Position numbers and translations under genes: made by a program. Under the pieces are notes generated by a model. It was not told the DNA's origin. It saw only the letters and a program-made list of their open reading frames with translations, and made no database searches. Shown piece by piece: positions 13,813 through 22,189 of a stretch of 45,187 nt of DNA. Every line of letters starts with the position of its first letter. Position 1 is the first letter of the stretch. Origin of the DNA: Deltaproteobacteria bacterium (GTDB lineage Bacteria > Myxococcota_A > Polyangia > Polyangiales > JADJMO01); the NCBI GenBank assembly GCA_016182965.1, contig JACPFM010000188.1, positions 1 to 45,187 on the forward strand. Direction: 5' to 3'.

Positions 13813-14280
13813 ATGTGGCAGGGGCAGTACGAGCACGCGATCGACGCGAAGGGGCGCACCAGCGTCCCGGCGCGCCTTCGCGAGGCGCTCGCGGCCGAGA
13901 GCGACGCCGGGCCGCTCCGCGCTCCGTGCGAGGGCTTCGTCCTCACCGCCGGTCTCGATCCGTGCCTCGTGGCCTATCCGCTGAGCGAGTGGCGCGCCTT
14001 CGAGGAGAAGCTCTCGAAGCTCCCGCGCTTCGATCCGCACGTCGTGAAGCTGCGGCGCATCTACGTCTCGGCCGCGGTCGAGGTCTCCGTCGACTCGCAG
14101 GGCCGGGTGCTGGTGCCGCCGTCGCTGCGCGCTCACGCGCGTCTCGAGAAGGAAGTCGTCTGGGCGGGCATGGGCCGCTACGCGGAGCTCTGGGCGAAGG
14201 AGCGCTGGGTCGAGGCGACCACCACCACCGAGGACGAGCGCCGCGCCCTGGCCGGCAAGCTCGCGGAGCTCGGGCTGTGA
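13813..14280 (+). CDS. mraZ: Transcriptional regulator MraZ
   Basis: First gene of the dcw cluster, a DNA-binding protein of the AbrB-like fold that controls its own cluster. The 155 residues carry two MraZ half-domains with the signatures IDAKGRTSVPARLRE (about 10-25) and VDSQGRVLVPPSLR (about 93-106), as in the classical two-domain protein. ATG 13813 has GAGGG about 9 nt upstream. The stop overlaps the rsmH start (GTGA). The candidate operator lies 27-63 bp upstream, so autoregulation is expected. Confidence 0.95.
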   Translation: MWQGQYEHAIDAKGRTSVPARLREALAAESDAGPLRAPCEGFVLTAGLDPCLVAYPLSEWRAFEEKLSKLPRFDPHVVKLRRIYVSAAVEVSVDSQGRVLVPPSLRAHARLEKEVVWAGMGRYAELWAKERWVEATTTTEDERRALAGKLAELGL

Positions 14281-15245
14281 CCGGCAGCGTCGCGCCGCGC
14301 GACTTCTCGCACCAGACGGTGCTGCGCGACGAGGTCGTGCGCGCGATCGCGCCCCGCGCCGGCGGTGTCTACGCCGACGTCACGCTCGGCGGCGGCGGGC
14401 ACGCGGAGGCGATCCTCGCGGCGGCGGAGTGCCGCGTGATCGGGCTCGATCGCGACGATGCTGCCATCGCTGCCACGACCTCGCGGCTCGCGAAATGGGC
14501 CGATCGCATGGAGATCAAGCGCGGTCGCTTCGGAGATGCTGCCACGTTGCTGCCATCGGGTCTCGACGGGCTGGTCGCCGATCTCGGCGTCAGCTCGCCG
14601 CAGCTCGACGACCCGGCGCGCGGGATGTCCTTCCGCCGCGAGGCGTCGGCGGCGCCGCTCGACATGCGCATGGATCGCTCGCAAGGGCGCACCGCGCGCG
14701 AGCTCATCGCCGCCCTCTCCGAGGAGGAGCTGGCCAACGTCATCTTCGAGCTCGGCGAGGAGCGCGCGTCGCGGCGCATCGCGCGGTCGATCAAGCGCGC
14801 CGAGGGCGAAGGCAACCTCGAGACGACCGGCGATCTGCGGCACGCCATCTACCAGGCGGTGGGCGGCGACAAGCGCACCGGGATCGATCCGGCCACCCGC
14901 ACGTTCCAGGCGCTGCGCATCGCGGTGAACGAGGAGCTCGCCGAGCTCGACGCGCTGCTCGCCGCGCTCCCCGCGCTGCTCGCCCGCGACGGCGTGGCGG
15001 CGATCATCTCGTTCCACTCGCTCGAGGACCGGCGGGTGAAGCGCGCGTTCTCCGACGCCACCGTGTGGGCGCCGCTCTCGAAGAAGCCGATCGAGGCCAG
15101 CGGCGAGGAGATCGTGCAGAACCCGCGCGCGCGCAGCGCGAAGCTCCGCGTGGCGCGCCGGCGCGGCGAGGGCGAGACCGAGCTCGACGCCAAGGCCGCC
15201 AAGTACGCCGCGCGCAAGGCGCGCAAGTTCGGAGGCGCGTCGTGA
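14277..15245 (+). CDS. rsmH: 16S rRNA (cytosine-1402-N4)-methyltransferase RsmH
   Basis: SAM-dependent methyltransferase acting on C1402 of 16S rRNA, historically mraW. The 322 residues show the start HQTVLRDEVV, the SAM-binding loop DVTLGGGGHAEAIL (about 38-51), DLGVSSPQLDD, and the C-terminal SFHSLEDRRVKRAF motif, all diagnostic. It uses a GTG start overlapping the mraZ stop and ends in a GTGA overlap with ftsL. An insertion or loss of the DNA frame is not seen. Confidence 0.96.
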   Translation: MTGSVAPRDFSHQTVLRDEVVRAIAPRAGGVYADVTLGGGGHAEAILAAAECRVIGLDRDDAAIAATTSRLAKWADRMEIKRGRFGDAATLLPSGLDGLVADLGVSSPQLDDPARGMSFRREASAAPLDMRMDRSQGRTARELIAALSEEELANVIFELGEERASRRIARSIKRAEGEGNLETTGDLRHAIYQAVGGDKRTGIDPATRTFQALRIAVNEELAELDALLAALPALLARDGVAAIISFHSLEDRRVKRAFSDATVWAPLSKKPIEASGEEIVQNPRARSAKLRVARRRGEGETELDAKAAKYAARKARKFGGAS

Positions 15246-15601
15246 AGCGCCCGACGCGCTTCGTCGCCACGTGGACGCTCGCGGTGGTCGCCACCGCGTC
15301 GGCGTTCGTCCTCTACCTCGCGCTGCGGAGCCGGGCGGTGGAGCTCGGCTACCGCCTCGGCAAGGCGCGCGCGCGACAGGCGCAGCTGCGCGAGACGCGG
15401 CGCGTGTTGCAGGTGGAGGCGGTGAGCCACCGCAACCCCGAGCGCATCGAGGCGCTCGCCAAGGGCCTCTTGCGGCTGGAGGAGCCGCCGCCGCAGCGCA
15501 TCTTCGTGGTCGGCGCGCCGATCGAGGCGACGCTCGCGCCCGAGAAGCCGAAGCCGGTCGCCCCGGCCGCCTCCACGGTCGTGTCGGGAGGGACGCCGTG
15601 A
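15242..15601 (+). CDS. ftsL: Cell division protein FtsL-like
   Basis: 119 residues: a short cytoplasmic N-terminus, one membrane helix (about 7-26) and a predicted coiled coil (about 30-65, with RLGKARARQAQLRETRR), then a Pro/Ala-rich tail. This is the FtsL layout of a small bitopic divisome protein that pairs with FtsB and FtsQ. Sequence identity in the family is low, so the call rests largely on position between rsmH and ftsI. GTG start overlaps the rsmH stop, and its stop overlaps the ftsI GTG. Confidence 0.85.
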   Translation: MKRPTRFVATWTLAVVATASAFVLYLALRSRAVELGYRLGKARARQAQLRETRRVLQVEAVSHRNPERIEALAKGLLRLEEPPPQRIFVVGAPIEATLAPEKPKPVAPAASTVVSGGTP

Positions 15602-17766
15602 GGAACATCGAGCCCCTCCGCGCGCGCTGGATCAAGTTCCGCATGGGCGTGCTGTGCGCGCTGCTCGCGACGGGGCTCGGCTCCGTCGTGTCGAGCGCGT
15701 TCAACATCCAGGTGAAGCACGGCAAGGAGTGGCGGCAGATCGCCGAGCGTCAGCGGCAGCGGCGCCTGAGGGTGAACCCGACGCGCGGCTCGATCCTCGA
15801 TCGCAACGGCGAGCCGCTGGCGGTCTCCGTCGACGTCCCTTCGGTCGCGGTGAACGCCGTCGACATGGTGCGCGGCATCCCCGAGCCGAAGGCGTCGATG
15901 CTGCTCGACGCCAACGCCGCGAAGCTCGCCGGCGCCCTCGGCCTGCCGTTCCCCGAGGTCCAGGCGAAGCTGAAGAGCAAGCGCCGCTTCGCGTGGCTCA
16001 AGCGCCGCGTCAGCCAGGAAGAGGCGACCGCCCTCCGCGCGTTGGTCGATCCGCGGCGCCCGGACGCCATCAAGGGGCTGATGATCGAGGGCGAGGGGCA
16101 CCGCTTCTACCCCGGGCGCGAGGCGCTGTGGGGGGTCATCGGCTACGTGGGCGCCGACGGGGCGGGCCTCGACGGCGTCGAGAAGGCGTTCGACGAGGAC
16201 CTCAAGGGCAACCCCGACGCGATCAGCGCGCTCCGCGACCGCAAGGGCACGCTGCTCTTCGGCGACGGGCTCGAGGACGAGCGCTCGCTCGTCGGCGACG
16301 ACGTCCACCTGTCGCTCGATCTCGGGCTGCAGTTCCAGGTGCAAGAGGACCTCGACGCCGCGTTGCGCGCGTTCGAGGCGAAGGCCGGCAGCGCGATCGT
16401 GGTCGATCCGAACACCGGCGAGATCCTCGCGATCGCCAGCGCGCCCGCCTACAACCCGAACGACTACGGCGAGTCGCCGCTCGAGGCGCGCAGGCACCAC
16501 GCGATCCACGACCGCGTCGAGCCCGGGTCGTCGATGAAGATCTTCACCGTCGCGGCCGCGCTCGCCGACGGAAAGCTCGATCCCACGCGGCAGCTGTTCT
16601 GCGAGAACGGCGCGTGGTCGATCGGCGGCATCACCATCCACGACACCCACCCCGAGGGGATGCTCTCCCCCTCGCAGGTGATCGCCAAGTCCTCGAACAT
16701 CTGCGCGGCGAAGATCGGCCTGGCCCTCGGCGAGGCGGGGCTCTATGGCGCCCTCAAGCGCTTCGGCTTCGGCGAGCCGACCGGCATCGGGCTGCCGGGC
16801 GAGGCCAGCGGCGTGCTGCGCGCCAAGGGGCGTCCGTGGTTCGACGTCGAGGTCGCGTCGGCCAGCTTCGGTCAGGGCATCAGCGTCACGACCGTGCAGA
16901 TGGCCATGGCGATGAGCGCGATCGCGAACGGCGGCCGACTGCTCGAGCCGCTGCTCGTACGCAAGGTGACCAACGGCGCCGGCGGGGTGGTGCGCGAGGA
17001 GCTGCCCACCGTGAAGCGCGAGGTGGTCCCCGCGGCGGCGGCGCGGATGGTCACCGAGATGATGGCCGGCGTCGTCGAGGAGGGCGGCACCGGGCGCGAG
17101 GCGTACATCCCCGGCTATCGCGTCGCCGGCAAGACGGCGACCGCGCAGAAGGCCGATCCGTCCACCGGCAAGTACGATCCCGACAAGTTCGTCTCCTCGT
17201 TCGTCGGGTTCGTCCCCGCGCAGAAGCCGCGGTTCGTCATCGCGGTGGTGGTCGACGAGCCGTGGGTCGCGCACCTCGGCGGGCAGGTCGCCGCGCCGGT
17301 CTTCCGTCGCATCGCGATGCGCGCGCTCTCGCGCTACGGCGTCGCGCCGTCGGGCGACGTCGCCAAGCAGCCGATCACCTTCCCGCTCGAGGATCCGACG
17401 CCGCGGGTGTACGCGGCGGCCAGCAAGCCGATCGCGACGCCGGAGCTCACCGGGCCGACCGGCGCTGTGGCCTCGCCGACCGCGAGCTCGAAGTCCGCGA
17501 AGCCGGCGGCGTCGGCGCCGACGGTCGTCCCCTCCGCGCCGGCGGCGCCCAGCGGGTCCGGCCCCGTGCTCGTCGCGGACGCGCCGCGCGTCGCGGTGCC
17601 GGAGGTCTCCGGGTTCAGCGCGCGCGACGCCATCAAGGCGCTCGCCTCGCTCGGTCTGATGCCGGTGCTCGAGGGCACCGGCTCGGTGCAGCGGCAGGAT
17701 CCTCCCGCCGGCGCCGCGGTGCTCAAGGGCACCACCGTCAAGTTGAAGCTCGAACCGACGACGTGA
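15598..17766 (+). CDS. ftsI: Penicillin-binding protein FtsI (PBP3) with C-terminal PASTA domain
   Basis: Septal DD-transpeptidase, 722 residues: one N-terminal membrane helix (about 16-38), the dimerisation domain with RGSILDRNGEPLA (about 62-75), then the transpeptidase with S311-S-M-K314, S365-S-N367 and the third motif at 512-514. A Pro/Ala/Ser-rich linker leads to one PASTA domain (about 660-722), as in Spo/Ftsl proteins of Myxococcota and Gram-positives. The third motif reads K512-T-A rather than the usual KTG or KSG. GTG start in a GTGA overlap with ftsL; 7 bp before murE. Confidence 0.95.
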   Translation: MRNIEPLRARWIKFRMGVLCALLATGLGSVVSSAFNIQVKHGKEWRQIAERQRQRRLRVNPTRGSILDRNGEPLAVSVDVPSVAVNAVDMVRGIPEPKASMLLDANAAKLAGALGLPFPEVQAKLKSKRRFAWLKRRVSQEEATALRALVDPRRPDAIKGLMIEGEGHRFYPGREALWGVIGYVGADGAGLDGVEKAFDEDLKGNPDAISALRDRKGTLLFGDGLEDERSLVGDDVHLSLDLGLQFQVQEDLDAALRAFEAKAGSAIVVDPNTGEILAIASAPAYNPNDYGESPLEARRHHAIHDRVEPGSSMKIFTVAAALADGKLDPTRQLFCENGAWSIGGITIHDTHPEGMLSPSQVIAKSSNICAAKIGLALGEAGLYGALKRFGFGEPTGIGLPGEASGVLRAKGRPWFDVEVASASFGQGISVTTVQMAMAMSAIANGGRLLEPLLVRKVTNGAGGVVREELPTVKREVVPAAAARMVTEMMAGVVEEGGTGREAYIPGYRVAGKTATAQKADPSTGKYDPDKFVSSFVGFVPAQKPRFVIAVVVDEPWVAHLGGQVAAPVFRRIAMRALSRYGVAPSGDVAKQPITFPLEDPTPRVYAAASKPIATPELTGPTGAVASPTASSKSAKPAASAPTVVPSAPAAPSGSGPVLVADAPRVAVPEVSGFSARDAIKALASLGLMPVLEGTGSVQRQDPPAGAAVLKGTTVKLKLEPTT

Positions 17767-17773
17767 GGTCGCG

Positions 17774-19378
17774 ATGGACTCCATCTCCCCCACGTCGCAA
17801 CGCCTCGGCGCCCGGCTCGCGACGATCGCCCTCGAGCTCGGCGGGCCGCGCGACGGCGTGACCCTGCGCGGCGACGGCGAGACGCGCGTGTCGGACGTGC
17901 AGCAGGACTCGCGGCGCGTGTCGCCCGGCGATCTGTTCGTCGCGCGCATGGGCAGCGGGGGCGATCTGCGCGAGTCGCGCGCGCGCATGGAGCGGTACGT
18001 CGAGCAGGCGATCGCCCACGGCGCGACCGCGGTGCTGCGCGCCGCCGGCTCCGGTCCGCCGCTGCCGCTGCCGATGATCGAGGTGCCGGAGGCGCGGCTG
18101 CGCGCCGCGATCGGCGTCGCCGCGTCGGCCGTCCATCATCATCCCTCGTACGTCGTCGAGGTGGTCGCGGTCACCGGCACCAACGGCAAGACGACCTGCA
18201 CCACGCTGGTGGCCGACGCGCTCGATCGGCTGGCGCAGCGGCCCGCCTGCGCGCTGGTCGGCACCGTCGCCGTGCGCCTCGGCGCGCAGACCAGGCCCTC
18301 GACCCACACCACGCCGGAGGGCGACGAGGTCGCGCGAGTCCTCGCGTGGGCGCGGGGGCAGGGGGCGTCGCACGCCGCCATCGAGGCCTCGTCGCACGCG
18401 CTCGATCAGCGGAGGCTCGCCGGCACGCGCGTGCGCGTCGCCGCCTTCACCAACCTGACGCAGGACCACCTCGACTACCACCTCACGCTCGACGCGTACG
18501 GCGCCGCCAAGCGCCTCCTCTTCGAGGAGATGCACCCGGGCGACTCGGTGATCAACGTCGACGACGGGTTCGGCGAGGCGCTCGCGCGCTCGATCGGCGG
18601 CGACGTGCTGCGGGTGTCGGCGTCCGGCAAGCCCGCCGACATCCGCGTGCGAACGGCGACGATCGACGCGCGCGGGATCGACGCGATCATCGAGACCCCG
18701 CGCGGCGTCGCGCACCTGAAGAGCCCGCTGCTCGGCGCGCACAACCTCGACAACCTCGCGCTCTCGCTCGGGACGCTGGTGGCGATGGAGATCGATCCGC
18801 AGCGCGCGGCCGACGCGCTCGGCGCCTCTCGCGGCGCGCGCGGTCGTCTGGAGCTGGCCTCCAACCCCGCCGCCGGCGAACCGGTGGTGCTCGTCGATTA
18901 CGCGCACACCCCCGACGCGCTGGCGCGCGTGCTCGGCACGCTGCGGCCGCTGACGACGGGGCGCCTCCTGTGCGTGTTCGGGTGCGGCGGCGATCGCGAT
19001 CCGGGCAAGCGTGCGCCGATGGGCCGCGCGGTCGCCGAGGGCGCCGACCTGGCGTTCGTCACCAGCGACAACCCGCGCACCGAGGACCCGCGCGCGATCG
19101 TCGACGCGATCCTCGCCGGCATGGGCGATCTCCCGGACGCGTCCGATCTCGCGCACGCGCGGCGCGCGCGTCACGTGGAGGTCGATCGGGCGCTGGCCAT
19201 CGAGCGGGCCATCGCCGCGGCGGCGCCCGACGACGTGATCCTCATCGCCGGCAAGGGGCACGAGGACTACCAGATCATCGGCACCGAGAAGCGCCCGTTC
19301 GACGACGTGGCCGTCGCGCAGAAGGCGCTCGCGGCCGTGTCGGCCGAGACGTCCCGATCCGTGAGGAAGGGCGGCTAG
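17774..19378 (+). CDS. murE: UDP-MurNAc-L-Ala-D-Glu:meso-diaminopimelate ligase MurE
   Basis: Adds the third residue to the peptidoglycan stem. In 534 residues: N-terminal domain with QDSRRVSPGDLF (about 44-55), ATP loop GTNGKTT (K139), HTTPEG and DHLDYH, and the specificity motif D432-N-P-R435 that marks meso-DAP enzymes. So the wall is DAP type, as expected for a Gram-negative. The N-terminus has an inserted Gly-rich stretch (MGSGGDLRESR) relative to common MurE. Its TAG stop directly abuts the murF ATG. Confidence 0.96.
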   Translation: MDSISPTSQRLGARLATIALELGGPRDGVTLRGDGETRVSDVQQDSRRVSPGDLFVARMGSGGDLRESRARMERYVEQAIAHGATAVLRAAGSGPPLPLPMIEVPEARLRAAIGVAASAVHHHPSYVVEVVAVTGTNGKTTCTTLVADALDRLAQRPACALVGTVAVRLGAQTRPSTHTTPEGDEVARVLAWARGQGASHAAIEASSHALDQRRLAGTRVRVAAFTNLTQDHLDYHLTLDAYGAAKRLLFEEMHPGDSVINVDDGFGEALARSIGGDVLRVSASGKPADIRVRTATIDARGIDAIIETPRGVAHLKSPLLGAHNLDNLALSLGTLVAMEIDPQRAADALGASRGARGRLELASNPAAGEPVVLVDYAHTPDALARVLGTLRPLTTGRLLCVFGCGGDRDPGKRAPMGRAVAEGADLAFVTSDNPRTEDPRAIVDAILAGMGDLPDASDLAHARRARHVEVDRALAIERAIAAAAPDDVILIAGKGHEDYQIIGTEKRPFDDVAVAQKALAAVSAETSRSVRKGG

Positions 19379-20962
19379 ATGGCCACCGCGATCCCCGAGA
19401 ACGCCGCCGCGTTCACCGCCGCCGAGATCGCCTTCGCGACCGGCGGCGCGCTCCGCTCCGGCGCGCCGGAGCGCGCGATCGTCGGCGTGTGCACCGATTC
19501 GCGCGCGGTGCGTCCGGGCAACCTGTTCTGCGCGCTGCGCGGCGAGAGCTTCGACGGACACCGGTTCATCGACGGCGCCCTCGCCGCCGGCGCCGCCGCG
19601 GTGCTCGTCGAGCGCCCGGTCGCGGAGCCGGGCGAAGCCGCGGTCATCCTGGTCGATGACGCGCTCGCCGCGCTCGGGAAGCTCGGGCGCCTGCACCGCG
19701 ATCGCTGGGAGCGTGAGCACGCCGAGGGAGGCGTGGTCATCGCGATCACCGGCTCGGCCGGGAAGACCACGACCAAGGAGCTGTGCGCCGCCGCGGCCGC
19801 CGCCGCGCTGGGCGACGAGGCCGTGCTCGCGACGCGCGGCAACCTCAACAACCGCATCGGCGTGCCGATGACGCTGTTCGGGCTCGAGGCGCGCCACCGG
19901 CTGGCGGTCATCGAGATGGGGACCAGCGTGCGCGGCGAGATCGCCGCGCCGGACGTGAGCGTGCTGGTCAACGTCGGCATCGCGCACGCCGAGGGGCTCG
20001 CGACCGCGGGCGCGTCGCCGCGCGAGGCGGTGGCCCGCGAGAAGTCGGCGATCCTCGCTGCGGCCGGGTCGTTCGCCATCGCGTGCGCCGACGACCCGTG
20101 GGCGTCGGCGGCGCTGACGCGCGCGCGGCCCGGCGTTTCGGCGTTCGGCTTCGGGCGCGCTGCGAACGCGCGCTATCGCATGATCGACCTGACGTTCGCG
20201 GACGGTCGCACGCGGATCACCCTGGAGCGCCCGGCCCGTCGCCCGTCGGAGACCGACGAGCGGGCGCGCGTGTCGTTTTCGGTCCCGCTGCTCGGACAGA
20301 TGGCCGCGCTCGACGCGGTGGGCGCGTTGGCCGCCGCCGACGCTGCGCTCGACGTGCTCGACGTAGAGGCGGTCGAGGGCGCGATGCTCGAGCGCACGCT
20401 CGCGCGCCGCGTGCGCGCGGTGCCCGGCCGCCTCGCGCTGCGCGCGCGCGTCGACGGCGCGCTGGTCCTCGACGACACCTACAACGCGAGCCCCGACGCG
20501 TTCGTCGCCTCGATCGAGGTGGCGCGGCAGCTGGCCGCCGGGGCCGGCCTTCGGCTCTTGATCGTCGCCGGCGAGATGCGCGAGCTCGGCGCCTTCGCCG
20601 AGCGCGGGCACGACGAGGTGGCCGCGAAGCTCGTCGCAGCGCGCCCGGCGCTGGTCGCGACGTGCGGCGGCTTCGCCGAGCGGTTCGCCGACGCGCTCGC
20701 CGCGGCCGGTCTCCCGGTCGAGCGGCACCCCGACGCCCGCGCGGCGACCGCGATCGCCGAGCGCGTCGCGGCGGGTGATCTCGTGCTGGTGAAGGCCTCG
20801 CGCGGGGTCGCCGCGGAGGTGGTGGTCGACGCGATCTTGGCCCGCGGCGGCGAGGTGCCGGATGGGTGGGCCGGCTCGTCCGGCCCCTCACTCACAGCCG
20901 GCTCGTCCGGCCCCGAAGTCACTGCCGCAGGCGAACCGCCCTCTCGCTCGGGGGGAGGCTGA
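19379..20962 (+). CDS. murF: UDP-MurNAc-tripeptide:D-Ala-D-Ala ligase MurF
   Basis: Completes the UDP-MurNAc-pentapeptide. Motifs in order: TDSRAVRPGNLFCALRGE (about 39-56), ATP loop GSAGKTTTK (K129), ATRGNLNNRIGVP, and DDTYNASPDA in the C-terminal domain. At 527 residues it is longer than the usual 450-470: the C-terminus carries a 30-residue disordered Gly/Ser/Pro tail built on the repeat AGSSGP. The tail overlaps the strong GGGGGAGG ribosome binding site of mraY. Start ATG directly follows the murE stop. Confidence 0.95.
   Translation: MATAIPENAAAFTAAEIAFATGGALRSGAPERAIVGVCTDSRAVRPGNLFCALRGESFDGHRFIDGALAAGAAAVLVERPVAEPGEAAVILVDDALAALGKLGRLHRDRWEREHAEGGVVIAITGSAGKTTTKELCAAAAAAALGDEAVLATRGNLNNRIGVPMTLFGLEARHRLAVIEMGTSVRGEIAAPDVSVLVNVGIAHAEGLATAGASPREAVAREKSAILAAAGSFAIACADDPWASAALTRARPGVSAFGFGRAANARYRMIDLTFADGRTRITLERPARRPSETDERARVSFSVPLLGQMAALDAVGALAAADAALDVLDVEAVEGAMLERTLARRVRAVPGRLALRARVDGALVLDDTYNASPDAFVASIEVARQLAAGAGLRLLIVAGEMRELGAFAERGHDEVAAKLVAARPALVATCGGFAERFADALAAAGLPVERHPDARAATAIAERVAAGDLVLVKASRGVAAEVVVDAILARGGEVPDGWAGSSGPSLTAGSSGPEVTAAGEPPSRSGGG
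20870..20914 (+). repeat. Palindromic 27-bp-period repeat in the murF tail
   Basis: Two identical 18-bp copies, GCCGGCTCGTCCGGCCCC, at 20870-20887 and 20897-20914, 27 bp apart. Each has a GCCGG/CCGGC core. In frame they give AGSSGP twice. Confidence 0.92.
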
Positions 20963-20968
20963 CCCGCC

Positions 20969-22189
20969 ATGCTCTTCGAGCTCCTCTATCCGCTCCGCCA
21001 TCAGGCACCCTGGCTCGGAGGACTGAACGTCCTCCGGTACGTGCCGTTCCGCGCGGTCATGGCGACGCTGACCGCCATGCTCATGAGCTTCCTGCTGAGC
21101 CCGTGGTTCATCCGCGAGCTGCAGAAGAAGCAGATCGGGCAGGTCGTTCGCGAGGACGAGGCGGCGCACCACCAGGTCAAGCGCGGCACGCCGACGATGG
21201 GCGGCGCCCTGGTCATCCTCTGCCTGCTGGTCCCGACGATCCTCTGGGCCGACCCGCACAACGTCTTCGTGTGGACGACCGCGGCGGTGACCGCCGGATA
21301 CGGCGTCATCGGGTACCTCGACGACTACCTCAAGATCAACCAGCGGAGCTCCGCCGGGCTCGCCGGCCGCTACAAGCTGGTCGGCCAGTTCCTCGTCGGC
21401 GGCGCGGCGCTCGCGTACGTGTTCGTCCCGCGCGCAGGGATGCCGGCCGACTGGATGGACATCCGGTTCCACCTCGCGATCCCGTTCGTCGCGTTCAGCA
21501 AGCACCCGATCGTGCTGCCCGGCTGGCTGTACGGCACCTTCGCGCTGATCTGCGTCGTCGGCATGTCCAACGGCGTGAACCTCACCGACGGCGCCGACGG
21601 CCTCGCGATCGGCCCGGTGATCATCAACGCGCTGACCTACCTGGTCATCGCGTACCTCACCGGCGCGGTGGTCAGCGGGATCGTCCTCGCCAAGTACCTG
21701 TCGGCCATCGGCCCGGAGACGCGCGAGGCGATCTCCAAGCCCGAGGTGTTCTTCTCGTTCGCCAAGTACCTCGACATCCCGGCGATCGCGTCGGCCAGCG
21801 AGCTGACCATCTACTGCGGCGCGTTGATCGGCGCAGGCGTCGGCTTTTTGTGGTTCAACGCGTTCCCCGCGAGCGTGTTCATGGGCGACGTCGGCGCGCT
21901 CGCCCTCGGCGGCGGCATCGGCATGCTGGCGGTGCTCACCAAGAGCGAGCTCTTGTCGATCATCCTCGGCGGGATCTTCGTGGTGGAGGCCGGATCGAGC
22001 TTTCTCCAGACCTCCTACTTCAAGCTCACGAGGCGCCTGACCGGCGAGGGCCGGCGGCTCTTCTTGCGTGCGCCGTTCCACCACCACCTCGAGAAGAAGG
22101 GGTGGCCGGAGACGAAGATCGTGGTCCGGTTCTGGATCATCTCCATCCTGCTGGCGCTGGTGAGCGTCGCGCAGCTGAAGGTGCGATGA
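20969..22189 (+). CDS. mraY: Phospho-N-acetylmuramoyl-pentapeptide transferase MraY
   Basis: Makes lipid I from UDP-MurNAc-pentapeptide and undecaprenyl phosphate in the inner membrane. The 406-residue polytopic protein has VKRGTPTMGG, GYLDDY (about 115-120), NLTDGADGLA (about 207-216), FMGDVGALALGG and the catalytic-loop APFHHHLE (about 369-376). GGGGGAGG lies 12-20 nt upstream of the ATG. A roughly 25-residue insert around ETREAISKPEVFF is present as in other proteobacterial forms. Its TGA overlaps the start region of murD. Confidence 0.97.
   Translation: MLFELLYPLRHQAPWLGGLNVLRYVPFRAVMATLTAMLMSFLLSPWFIRELQKKQIGQVVREDEAAHHQVKRGTPTMGGALVILCLLVPTILWADPHNVFVWTTAAVTAGYGVIGYLDDYLKINQRSSAGLAGRYKLVGQFLVGGAALAYVFVPRAGMPADWMDIRFHLAIPFVAFSKHPIVLPGWLYGTFALICVVGMSNGVNLTDGADGLAIGPVIINALTYLVIAYLTGAVVSGIVLAKYLSAIGPETREAISKPEVFFSFAKYLDIPAIASASELTIYCGALIGAGVGFLWFNAFPASVFMGDVGALALGGGIGMLAVLTKSELLSIILGGIFVVEAGSSFLQTSYFKLTRRLTGEGRRLFLRAPFHHHLEKKGWPETKIVVRFWIISILLALVSVAQLKVR

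Noticed and set aside
14457..14560. Cluster of GCTGCCA motifs inside rsmH
   Set aside because: They fit the coding frame (Ala-Ala/Ala-Thr codons) of a well-conserved protein, and are not regularly spaced.
17738..20728. Minus-strand 996-codon open frame antisense to murE and murF
   Set aside because: Arg/Asp/Ala-rich shadow of two unmistakable mur genes on the plus strand.
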